Source: an uncultured Lachnospiraceae bacterium
GTDB lineage: Bacteria; Bacillota; Clostridia; Lachnospirales; Lachnospiraceae
Assembly: GCA_910588655.1 (NCBI GenBank)
Contig: CAJUPJ010000005.1
Location: forward strand, 1-64,000
Length of the DNA stretch: 64,000 bases
Direction of reading: 5' to 3'
Part shown: positions 27,241 through 35,707 of the stretch, piece after piece
Numbering within the stretch: position 1 is the stretch's first letter
Layout of the letters: each line of letters opens with the position of its first letter
The notes under the pieces: model-generated
Databases searched by the model: none
Told to the model about the DNA's origin: nothing
The model's input: only the letters and a program-made list of their open reading frames with translations
Translations under genes and position numbers: made by a program

Positions 27241-30001
27241 CTTCCCACTCCTTTCTTAATTTTTCCAAAACCTCAGCAGCACCACAAAAATCAAATGACT
27301 GCACAAGCCCCAAAATCTCTTCCAGCTTTTCCTTAAGGCTTTCACCATTATATAAATATTGTGACAGCTCATTAATAACTGGTATTACTGCATCCTCCTC
27401 AAAAGTATCAAGCGCCCTGGCGAGCCCGTCAAGCCTTTCCACCAGCAAATCCTTTTCTATTGCAATTAGCCCGTTATCACTGCTGCCAGCATTATCTGGA
27501 ATAAATTCCTTATTAGAAGCTATCTCATCCAGCACCCTGCCATAAGCATCCATAAGTTTTTCATGGTTTTCAAGCAGGTATTCTGTATTATTTTCCTTTC
27601 CAGCCTTTTCCTGCTCTTTTGCCATTTCTGACAATTCATTTGCACCTATGCCAAGTGATGTGCTCTTTAACGCATGTACCATAATTGTATAGCCATTCCA
27701 TTCACCAGCTTCAAAAAGTTCCTGTATCTGCTGCCTTTTCTCTAAACCTGACTTATAATAAAGCCTTATAACATCTATATAATCTTCGTAAACCCCTCCC
27801 GAATAATTAATGCCTGTCTGTATATCTATAAGGTTCTGCTGCCTGTCTTTTCTATTATTATTGCTTGTAACACTATTGCTGTTTATAGCAGCACTATTCC
27901 TGTATATTTCCTCTTCTGCTTCTGTTTCTTCAGCAGTTTTAATAATAATCCTCTCTTCTGGTATAAATTTCTTAAGTACACGCTCCAGTGTTGACACTTC
28001 AACCGGCTTTGCCACAAAATCCTGGAAACCTTCTGAAAGAAACATTTCACGCGCACCGCCTATTGCATTAGCAGTAAGTGCAACCACTGGTACTTTCTGG
28101 AAAAATTTTCCATTCTTTTCACGTATATGGTGCAATGTTTCAACACCATCCATGCCAGGCATCATATGGTCCATAAATACAAGGTCAAAATACATCCTGT
28201 CCAGCATTACAAGCGCTTCGCTTCCGCCTCCTGCTGTATAAAACTTTACCTTATAAGGACGCAGCAGCCCTTCCATAACTTTAAGGTTCATAACATTGTC
28301 ATCAACCACAAGCACACTTGCATCTGGTGCAGTAAATTTATGCACCATATAATGGCTGCCATCAATTCTTTGTACCATCTTCCCGCCATTTAAAGCCGTT
28401 ACAACAGACAGTACATAAAAAGGCTTGTAAATACGCAGGAAAGCACCACTAATCCCAACATCTTCTTCATGGTTAATAAAGATAATAACATTTATCTCCC
28501 CTGCAATCTTTTCAAAGAATTCCTGGTCTTCCCTATATTCATCAACCGTAATAAATAAATGTGTAAAATGCCTTCTTTCAATGCGCCTTTTTAACTCAGG
28601 AAGGTTCTGGCATGTTGTAAAATCAAGTTCAAGCTGCCTGGCTATATTTTTAATACAGTCCATATAACTGTCCCTTATTTCTGCCATGCCATACTTCTCC
28701 TGGTTAATATAACAGGCAGCTTTTATATTGCTGCTGTCTTTTAATTCTATTACAGGCTTATCATCATCAATCTTCTGGGGTACTACAAACTGGAATTCAC
28801 TTCCAGCCCCCTCTTCACTCTTAATACTTAAAAATCCTTTCATCATGCCTGTTATTTTACGTGTTATTGCAATTCCAAGCCCCATTCCTGTCTGCTGCCT
28901 GTTTTTCCTTGTATCTACCTGGCTGAAATTAGTAAAAAGCTTCTCCACACCCTCCTGGGACATTCCAACTCCTGTATCTTTAACATTTACACACAGGTTA
29001 ATGCCATAGTCTTCCCTTCGTCCAGATACAGAAATAGTAACACATCCCTTTTCTGTAAATTTAATTGCATTATTTACAAGGCATGAAAAAATACGCCTGA
29101 TTTTCTCACTGTCACCAACAAGTCCGCATGGCAGGTTTACATCATAATTTACTACAATTTCCAGTTTCTTTTCTTCATTCTGTGCAATCGCAACATTAAG
29201 CACATCATTCAGTATAGATGTAAAATTATAACTTTCTTCCACAATTGCAAGTTTACCTGTTTCAAGTTCTGAGAAATCCAGTACATCACTTACTATTGCC
29301 TGCAAATTCCTGCCAGCAACCTGTATATCAAATAAATTTTCCCTTATCCCTGGTGGCAGTTCCTCACGCAGCGAAAGTTCACTCATGCCACATATAGTGT
29401 TAAGCGGCGTCCTTATCTCATGCGATACATTTGCCATAAATTCATCTTTGCTATGCTCAGCCTGTCGCAATGTTTCTATAGTTTCCAGAAGCATTTTATT
29501 CATTACAAAATCTTTCTTTATAAGAAACCATACAAGATAAATCATTATAAACATAGGTATAAGCTGCTGCAGGCTGTTCACCAGTGCATCTTTTCCTGTA
29601 ATATCAAATGACTGCACAACAAAAGCATGGTATGCTGCCAGTACCAGTGCCAGTGCAGATACCATGCCAAGAAGCCCTGGTATATTAAACAGTCCTGTAA
29701 GGACCAGCAGCACCCCGAAAGACGGAAGCAATGAAAAAAGAGAAGATGCCGCAACCCCATATCCAAAGAATGAAACAAGTGCCATGCTTGTGTATATATA
29801 CGCCCTTGTTTTCTTGTCCTTAATCCCCGAAAAATAAACCACCCAGCATGTAACTACCTCCGGGAATGTCCATATTATAAAGCTGGCATTGCCATAAACC
29901 AGAACCTGTGTTACAAACAGCAATACAACAAATATCATATATATTGCTAATACTTTTCTTTCTATTGCACGTTCATCATATTTATTAAAATCTTCCTGCA
30001 A
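27233..30001 (-). CDS. Hybrid sensor histidine kinase with degenerate receiver, receiver and HPt
   Basis: A 922-residue phosphorelay kinase. The order is: membrane helices (about 18-165); HisKA with H194 (NVSHEIRTPLN); HATPase (NNAIKFTE, GMGLGIAI); a region at 424-540 that looks like a receiver without the phospho-aspartate; an intact receiver with D611 (FMDHMMPGMDG) and K665; an acidic linker; and an HPt domain with H776 (MVHALKSTS). The end (about 850-922) resembles part of a helical bundle. All relay stations are present in one chain, so it could pass phosphate to the HD-GYP regulator encoded 2 nt upstream. Confidence 0.92.
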   Translation of the reverse strand: MQEDFNKYDERAIERKVLAIYMIFVVLLFVTQVLVYGNASFIIWTFPEVVTCWVVYFSGIKDKKTRAYIYTSMALVSFFGYGVAASSLFSLLPSFGVLLVLTGLFNIPGLLGMVSALALVLAAYHAFVVQSFDITGKDALVNSLQQLIPMFIMIYLVWFLIKKDFVMNKMLLETIETLRQAEHSKDEFMANVSHEIRTPLNTICGMSELSLREELPPGIRENLFDIQVAGRNLQAIVSDVLDFSELETGKLAIVEESYNFTSILNDVLNVAIAQNEEKKLEIVVNYDVNLPCGLVGDSEKIRRIFSCLVNNAIKFTEKGCVTISVSGRREDYGINLCVNVKDTGVGMSQEGVEKLFTNFSQVDTRKNRQQTGMGLGIAITRKITGMMKGFLSIKSEEGAGSEFQFVVPQKIDDDKPVIELKDSSNIKAACYINQEKYGMAEIRDSYMDCIKNIARQLELDFTTCQNLPELKRRIERRHFTHLFITVDEYREDQEFFEKIAGEINVIIFINHEEDVGISGAFLRIYKPFYVLSVVTALNGGKMVQRIDGSHYMVHKFTAPDASVLVVDDNVMNLKVMEGLLRPYKVKFYTAGGGSEALVMLDRMYFDLVFMDHMMPGMDGVETLHHIREKNGKFFQKVPVVALTANAIGGAREMFLSEGFQDFVAKPVEVSTLERVLKKFIPEERIIIKTAEETEAEEEIYRNSAAINSNSVTSNNNRKDRQQNLIDIQTGINYSGGVYEDYIDVIRLYYKSGLEKRQQIQELFEAGEWNGYTIMVHALKSTSLGIGANELSEMAKEQEKAGKENNTEYLLENHEKLMDAYGRVLDEIASNKEFIPDNAGSSDNGLIAIEKDLLVERLDGLARALDTFEEDAVIPVINELSQYLYNGESLKEKLEEILGLVQSFDFCGAAEVLEKLRKEWEDA

Positions 30002-30003
30002 GC

Positions 30004-31080
30004 CTATTCCTCCTGTTCTTCTCCAGTTTCCCTCTTTAAATCCCCTTCAAGGCTTAGAAATATACCAGTAATCTCCGGGTCAAACTGTGTCCCTTTACCC
30101 TCCTCTATTATTCCCAGAACCTTTGAAACAGGTCTTACTGGCTTCTTATAACAGCGTTCTGCATAAAGTGCATCAAACACATCAGCAAAAGCCATTATCC
30201 TTGCACACAAAGGTATATCTGTACCAGAAAAGCCCTCCGGGTATCCTGTACCATCCCATCTTTCATGGTGGTAACGTGCTATATCCGCTGCTATTTTTAT
30301 GTATTTATCATCTTCCAGCCCGCCCATAATTTCATGTATAATATCACTTCCATAAACAGTATGTTTCTTCATCTCATTAAATTCTTCTTCTGTAAGCCTT
30401 CCCGGCTTCTGAAGGATAAGGTCTGAAATCCTGATTTTGCCAATATCGTGTAATGGCGCTGCCTTGCACATATTTTTAACATAGCTGTCTGACAGTATAT
30501 CTGTATAAAGACCGTCCTCCTGCATCTTTGCAGCAATCATCCCGACATACTTTTTAGTATTCTTAACATGCATCCCTGTACTGTCATCACGCAGTTCAAT
30601 AAGGTTCGCCATGCCTATAATAACCTGCTCCTGCATACTGCTTATTTTCTGCGAATTACGTTCTATCTCCTCAGCCTGTTCTGCAACCATTACCTCCAGC
30701 CTTTTATGGTAATCCTCAAGTTCTAAAACCCTGTTTATACGGCTTAGTGCAACATCTGCTACAAAAGGCTTTCTTACAAAATCATGTGCACCAGCCCTGA
30801 AACAACGCGTTTCCGTATCACTGTCATCATCTGCTGTCAGAAAAATAACTGGTATCTGCTTATAAACTTCATCACTTTGCAGGCGTTCCATCACCTCAAA
30901 CCCATCCATTTCCGGCATATTTATATCCAGCAGGACAAGGTCGGGTATGTTCTTTTCAAGATACTTAAATGCTGCCATTCCAGAAGTAGCAGCTGCAATC
31001 CTGTAATTCTTTCCAAATATTTTCTGCGCCAGCATAAGATTATTTCTATCATCATCAACAACTAAAATCACATGTTCCAT
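30004..31080 (-). CDS. Response regulator with HD-GYP phosphodiesterase domain
   Basis: A receiver (1-120) with acidic pocket DDD at 9-11, phospho-site D52 (LLDINMPEMDG) and K104 is joined by a coiled coil to an HD-GYP domain. The HD is at 211-212 (LHDIGK) and the signature is HHERWDGTGYP at 271-281. HD-GYP enzymes hydrolyse cyclic di-GMP, sometimes cGAMP. The motifs are complete, so activity is expected. It is the first gene of a three-gene operon with two hybrid kinases, separated by 2 nt from the next. The operon thus couples membrane input to second-messenger breakdown. Confidence 0.94.
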   Translation of the reverse strand: MEHVILVVDDDRNNLMLAQKIFGKNYRIAAATSGMAAFKYLEKNIPDLVLLDINMPEMDGFEVMERLQSDEVYKQIPVIFLTADDDSDTETRCFRAGAHDFVRKPFVADVALSRINRVLELEDYHKRLEVMVAEQAEEIERNSQKISSMQEQVIIGMANLIELRDDSTGMHVKNTKKYVGMIAAKMQEDGLYTDILSDSYVKNMCKAAPLHDIGKIRISDLILQKPGRLTEEEFNEMKKHTVYGSDIIHEIMGGLEDDKYIKIAADIARYHHERWDGTGYPEGFSGTDIPLCARIMAFADVFDALYAERCYKKPVRPVSKVLGIIEEGKGTQFDPEITGIFLSLEGDLKRETGEEQEE

Positions 31081-31227
31081 ACAAAACCTCCATACCGCAC
31101 GCAGCGGTTCAAATCAATAACAACTAATTATAATATATCATATAAAAAACTGTTTTTAAACACAATCCTGGAAAAAACGCCAGAAAAAATATTGCAGCTG
31201 CACAGGCAGAAATATTTATTTTTCTAC

Positions 31228-31340
31228 TTGACATACATATAATTATATGCTATTTTTACTATACCAAACATAGTACGACAGACGTAGCAATGACAAACGT
31301 AGCAACGATAGCCGTTGTTACGATAGCCGTATGAAAGGAG
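31228..31340 (+). promoter_or_regulatory. PadR operon promoter, palindrome and 15-nt tandem repeats
   Basis: TTGACA (31228-31233), 17 nt and TATTTT (31251-31256) form the promoter. Between them is a perfect 14-bp palindrome CATATAATTATATG (31236-31249), well placed for PadR self-repression. The leader then carries four to five degenerate 15-nt tandem units from 31266 to 31340 (consensus near RACGTAGCAAYGAYA), including the dyad CAACG/CGTTG at 31303-31317. Confidence 0.6.
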
Positions 31341-31349
31341 GATTAATTA

Positions 31350-31715
31350 ATGAATAGTATCAGCAGTGATGTAATCCGCGGCTACAATGACACTATAATA
31401 CTATTCCTTCTTCTCCAGCATCCATCTTATGGATATGAGATATCCAAGCAGATAAAAACCTTAACAGAAGAGAAATATATTATAAAGGAAACAACTTTAT
31501 ATTCAGCCTTTACCCGTATGGAAAAGAATGGATATATTGAATCCTTTTCTTCTAATAAGGAGGGAAGCGGGAAACGGAGGACGTACTACCGCATTACTGA
31601 AGCAGGACGCCAATATTATAAAGACAAATGTGCTGAATGGAACTTAACAAAAGAAGTAATCGAAAATTTTATTTTAAAGGAGGACAATTATGGAAGCAAT
31701 CAGGAATTATCTTGA
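31350..31715 (+). CDS. PadR-family transcriptional regulator
   Basis: A 121-residue winged-helix repressor. DTIILFLLLQHPSYGYEISKQI is the PadR helix-turn-helix start, followed by TLYSAFTRMEKNGYIES and the wing KRRTYYRITEAG. Small PadR proteins of this type sense cationic or amphipathic compounds, or pair with membrane sensors. Here it overlaps a HAAS-domain membrane protein gene by 26 bp, an arrangement known for PadR/HAAS envelope modules. AAAGGAGG precedes the start. Confidence 0.93.
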   Translation: MNSISSDVIRGYNDTIILFLLLQHPSYGYEISKQIKTLTEEKYIIKETTLYSAFTRMEKNGYIESFSSNKEGSGKRRTYYRITEAGRQYYKDKCAEWNLTKEVIENFILKEDNYGSNQELS

Positions 31716-32670
31716 AACAATGTTTGCCAACCTTCCAAACACCCCAGAAGTTTTACGCGCCAAAAATGAATTGTGGCAGATGATGGAAGATAAATATAAT
31801 GAACTTATAGCAGATGGCAAAAGTGACAACGAAGCTGTAGGAACAGTAATTGCAGAATTTGGCAACCTTAACGAAATCTCAGAAGACCTTGGCATACGCA
31901 ATGTAGTATCTGGAACACAGGATATCACCAGACGCCAGGTCACTATGGAGGAAGTAAAAAAATACCTCCATGAAAGCTCAAATTATGCATTTAAAATTTC
32001 ATTGGGTGTATTTTTATGTATCAGCAGCCCTATAGGTGCAATCTTAAGCGAAGCAGCCAGCTTTTCCAGTCTTGTAGGATTATTTTTCCTTATGGCATTT
32101 GTGGCAACAGCAGTAATTTTATTTGTACATTCTTCTATAAGAATACACCGCTGGGACTTTTTAAAACAAGAACTTTGTACTATTGACTTTGCAACCACTA
32201 ACTATGTAAACGACCAGAAAGAACGTTATAACCCGACATATGCACTGCTTATGTCCGTTGGAATTGTACTTTGTGTAATAAGCTTTGTGCCAGCTGCTAT
32301 AATTGATGAACTGGATATATCTTTCTTTGGCTTTGATACAGACGACATGGCAGGTGTACTGCTTTTTGTATTTGTTGCAACTGGTGTATTTATGATTGTA
32401 TTATCATATAACATAAACAATACTTACACTACTATTTTAAAATTAAATAATGCATCTACTGTAAGCGGAAACTATGTTTCCTCACAGCATCCCGAAACCA
32501 AATATATATCACCAGCAGCAGCATCAATTATGTCTGTATACTGGCAGACAGTAACATGTATATACCTTATTTGGAGTTTCTTAACATTCAACTGGCATTA
32601 TACATGGATTATATGGCCAATAGCAGGAATAATCAGCGGTGTTTTAAACAGTGCATTTAAAAAGAATTAA
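31690..32670 (+). CDS. HAAS/DUF1700-type multi-pass membrane protein
   Basis: The N-terminal about 80 residues form the HAAS-type helical domain (NYLETMFANLPNTPEVLRAK, then ELIADGKSDNEAVGTVIAEF). This domain typically neighbours PadR regulators and is thought to contact them. About six membrane helices follow from residue 98 to the end. The product is a membrane sensor or partner, with no enzymatic motif. Its start lies inside the PadR gene with its own AGGAGG, so the two are translationally linked. Confidence 0.85.
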   Translation: MEAIRNYLETMFANLPNTPEVLRAKNELWQMMEDKYNELIADGKSDNEAVGTVIAEFGNLNEISEDLGIRNVVSGTQDITRRQVTMEEVKKYLHESSNYAFKISLGVFLCISSPIGAILSEAASFSSLVGLFFLMAFVATAVILFVHSSIRIHRWDFLKQELCTIDFATTNYVNDQKERYNPTYALLMSVGIVLCVISFVPAAIIDELDISFFGFDTDDMAGVLLFVFVATGVFMIVLSYNINNTYTTILKLNNASTVSGNYVSSQHPETKYISPAAASIMSVYWQTVTCIYLIWSFLTFNWHYTWIIWPIAGIISGVLNSAFKKN

Positions 32671-32727
32671 GGAAATACCTTGGAAATAAAAACATTTATA
32701 TAATTAAATAATTAAGGGAGGGTTACT

Positions 32728-33576
32728 ATGAAAAAGACTGTATATCTCACAATTTTATCATTAGTCACTGTTTTTTGTATAATTATAGGTTCTATTTACC
32801 ATATATCGGGATGGATTGGATTTGGTTTAGGAAATATCTTCAATTTTATTTCTGATGATAACAGCAGCTCCAGCCGCCGCAACAATATAACATATTCAGA
32901 AGATATAGATGAATTTGACAGTATTAAAATTGATGCAGATGCAATGAATATTAACATTAAAGAGGGAAATGCTTTCCATCTGGAATATAACGGCCCAGAA
33001 AGCAGGAAACCCAGTTTTAAGGTATCTGGCAATACATTGGATATTAAACAGCCATCAGCCAGAGGCTGGTTAAGAAACCATATTAATTACAAATGTGACT
33101 TAACAATTACAATCCCCTCTGGAACTGTTCTGGAAAATTCAGATATTGTAACAGATGTTGGCGATATTAATATTAACAATACAGAATGTAAGGATTTTAA
33201 AGCAGAGTCTGATGTTGGCAATATAATAATAAAATCTTGTACATTTGAATACTCAGAGATAGATAGTGATGTTGGAGATATTGAAACCAGTTTATCAGAC
33301 CTTGGAAGAACTAATATTGAAACAGATACTGGCAATATTGATATTACGACATGCGGATTTAATGATATGGAAATTTATAATGATGTTGGAAATGTTAAAT
33401 TATACAATAATAAAATTGATATCTCAAATTATACAGTTGACTTATCAACTGACCTCGGTTCTATAAGGGTTAATGGAGAAAAACATAAAAGGTCATTTTA
33501 CCAGAAAGCCCCAGACGAAGCAGACAATTTTAAAATAACTATAGAAACAGATATAGGAAATATAGAACTTGATTAA
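32728..33576 (+). CDS. DUF4097-type beta-solenoid envelope protein
   Basis: One N-terminal membrane helix (about 5-28) is followed by a short Ser/Asn linker and a repetitive beta-strand domain. From about residue 140 the turn motif D-x-G-N/D-I recurs about every 20 residues (DVGDINI, DVGNIII, DVGDIET, DTGNIDI, DVGNVKL, DLGSIRV, DIGNIEL). This is the pattern of DUF4097/putative adhesin beta-solenoids. Such proteins are the usual third member of PadR/HAAS operons and probably act at the outer face of the membrane. The exact role is unknown. GGAGGG precedes the start. Confidence 0.85.
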   Translation: MKKTVYLTILSLVTVFCIIIGSIYHISGWIGFGLGNIFNFISDDNSSSSRRNNITYSEDIDEFDSIKIDADAMNINIKEGNAFHLEYNGPESRKPSFKVSGNTLDIKQPSARGWLRNHINYKCDLTITIPSGTVLENSDIVTDVGDININNTECKDFKAESDVGNIIIKSCTFEYSEIDSDVGDIETSLSDLGRTNIETDTGNIDITTCGFNDMEIYNDVGNVKLYNNKIDISNYTVDLSTDLGSIRVNGEKHKRSFYQKAPDEADNFKITIETDIGNIELD

Positions 33577-33611
33577 AAAGGGGTATCAGATTAAAAATAT
33601 AAACATAATGG

Positions 33612-33644
33612 CAGGGTGGCACTTTTATAGTGCCACCCTGTTTC
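33612..33644 (+). terminator. Terminator after the PadR operon
   Basis: A perfect 11-bp stem, CAGGGTGGCAC (33612-33622) with GTGCCACCCTG (33630-33640), and a 7-nt loop. The T tract after it is short (TTT), so efficiency is uncertain. The rest of the gap to 33871 shows nothing. Confidence 0.7.
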
Positions 33645-33871
33645 AAGTTCCCTTAATACTCTGGATTTTAGTACAAAATTACTATGATGAGTTTTGCTAT
33701 GTACAGCTACTTACAAAACGTAAAAACGAATGTAAGTAATACCAGAAGAAATATCATCCCCATTCTTTTATGAATGAGGCAAACTCACCCTGTAGCATGG
33801 TTGCTTTCATCTGTAATAAAAACATAAATAATTCTTTACTTCAACAATTTTCTGCTTAATTCACAAAAAAC

Positions 33872-35674
33872 TTATACTGATTCTAATTTTTTCTTTTTTC
33901 CTCTTTTCTCTTTCTTCTTTTTTAATAATTTTCTTATAAAAAAACATATGAGAAAAATTAAAACAAATATAGAAATAATAGGAATTATATTTTTCTTTAC
34001 CATATTACTCAATTCGTACCACCATTTTTTTGTTACTTTTACCTCAATTTTTGCAAAAATATCATCATTGCTATTTTTCATATCAATAATATAATCCCCA
34101 TCTTTCTTGAAAGTTACTATTTTTCCATTTTGAGTTGAACTATATTTTTTATTTTCTATATTATTATTTAGTACATCCTCACCAATTACAAACTTTATCT
34201 TATCCATATACTTTTTATAACTTTCTGGAACAAAAGAACCCAAATCATTCTCTTTCAATATAATTGTGTTTAAAGTTTCATTTACTAAATCTTCCTTTTG
34301 GGGTATAATTTTGATTTTATTGCTATTAATATATGGTTTGTCAATCAAAAAAACTCTTGCTTGGTAAACATTGTTATTTTCATCCAAAGTATTTCCTAAT
34401 CCACAAAACCATTCAGAATCAGGATTTTGTATTGCTTTTCTTATTTTATTTTTATTATTCCATAACTTCTCCATATCGCTATCACTGATTTCTTTTGTAT
34501 TCAAACAGACAATTTCTTTAATCTTAATTTCATCTTTTTTAACCTCATCATTTATACATAGTTCAATTTTGAGAGTTAAATCATTTTGAAATATATCCGG
34601 TTCATAACAAGCAATCCCATTATCATTACTTGCTATACCCAATTCTCTTTCATTATTATACAATTTTAACTTTACTTCATCTACATGTGTATACCAATAA
34701 GAAATCCTATAATACCAGTTGCTTTTTGGCAACAAAATCTTGTAATTTCCTTTCTGTGGATTTGTAAGTATAATTTTTAAATAATCTTCTCCAGGTTCAA
34801 ATATTAAATTCTTCTCTTTTGTATCCTTACAATATACCAAAATATCCTTATTAAAATCCACTTTTGTATTATTCAGATTTTTTATAAAAATATCTATTTT
34901 ATCGTACTTATTTTTTAGTTTAAACGTAATCTTATCAGTTAAAGTTCCATCCTTTTTACTTTCTTCTAATACTTTTTCTGAACCGCCTATACCATTGAAA
35001 AATTCATTTACAACATCAGAAGGGTTATAACTTGAGTCTACATACTTAATTAAAGAAGAGTTACTATTTTTGTTTCCATTTATAATATCCTTAAATAATT
35101 GTATATCCTTTCCAAATCCTACAAGTATAATCTTTTGGTTTTCATTAACAAAATTTATACAACGCTTTTGCATTTCTTTTTCTGGAGAATTATCAGAATT
35201 TTTCTTCCTCTCTTTTTTTTCACTATTTATATTTTTATAGTCCATCTCCCCATCTGATAACATAATAATATATTTAATATCTGCATTTGAATTCTTTAAA
35301 ATATCCTCTGCCTTTTTAAATGCTCCCAGCTGGTCAGTATAATCTCCATTTATAACTACCTTATTTATTTTTTCTTTACAACTCTTATATGTATCCTTAT
35401 TTATTTTAGTTCTTTTTATAATTACTTTTTCATTATTCTTATTATCAAAAGTAACATATGAGAGAATAATATTTTTATTTATGCAACTAATACAAAAATC
35501 TTCTGACCAGTTTACCAGTTTATTACGCTGACCGCACATAGATTTACTTGTATCAATTAAGAGTACTATTTCCACTGTCTGTTCTGGATTTTCCGCTGCA
35601 TAACACTTTTCTTGTTTACAAGCCAGGGCAATACAAATCACTAAAAAACAAATACTAAACCAATATTTTTTCAT
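33872..35674 (-). CDS. Secreted vWA-domain protein with C-terminal membrane anchor
   Basis: The last gene of the five-gene cytoskeletal operon. A signal peptide (about 1-27, cleavage near CYA) leads into a von Willebrand A domain. The complete metal site is visible: D41-T-S43-K-S45 (LLIDTSKSM), the threonine in GDYTDQ, and the aspartate in IIMLSDGEMD. A long beta-rich middle (about 240-550) follows. A single membrane helix near 560-580 is followed by a polybasic tail (LLKKKKEKRGKKKK). The vWA domain is therefore outside the cell and the tail inside. The inferred role is external ligand or partner binding linked to the cytoplasmic NTPases. The family is otherwise unrecognised. Confidence 0.85.
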   Translation of the reverse strand: MKKYWFSICFLVICIALACKQEKCYAAENPEQTVEIVLLIDTSKSMCGQRNKLVNWSEDFCISCINKNIILSYVTFDNKNNEKVIIKRTKINKDTYKSCKEKINKVVINGDYTDQLGAFKKAEDILKNSNADIKYIIMLSDGEMDYKNINSEKKERKKNSDNSPEKEMQKRCINFVNENQKIILVGFGKDIQLFKDIINGNKNSNSSLIKYVDSSYNPSDVVNEFFNGIGGSEKVLEESKKDGTLTDKITFKLKNKYDKIDIFIKNLNNTKVDFNKDILVYCKDTKEKNLIFEPGEDYLKIILTNPQKGNYKILLPKSNWYYRISYWYTHVDEVKLKLYNNERELGIASNDNGIACYEPDIFQNDLTLKIELCINDEVKKDEIKIKEIVCLNTKEISDSDMEKLWNNKNKIRKAIQNPDSEWFCGLGNTLDENNNVYQARVFLIDKPYINSNKIKIIPQKEDLVNETLNTIILKENDLGSFVPESYKKYMDKIKFVIGEDVLNNNIENKKYSSTQNGKIVTFKKDGDYIIDMKNSNDDIFAKIEVKVTKKWWYELSNMVKKNIIPIISIFVLIFLICFFIRKLLKKKKEKRGKKKKLESV

Positions 35675-35707
35675 AACACTGCCTCCTCTGATAGTATATT
35701 TAATAAT

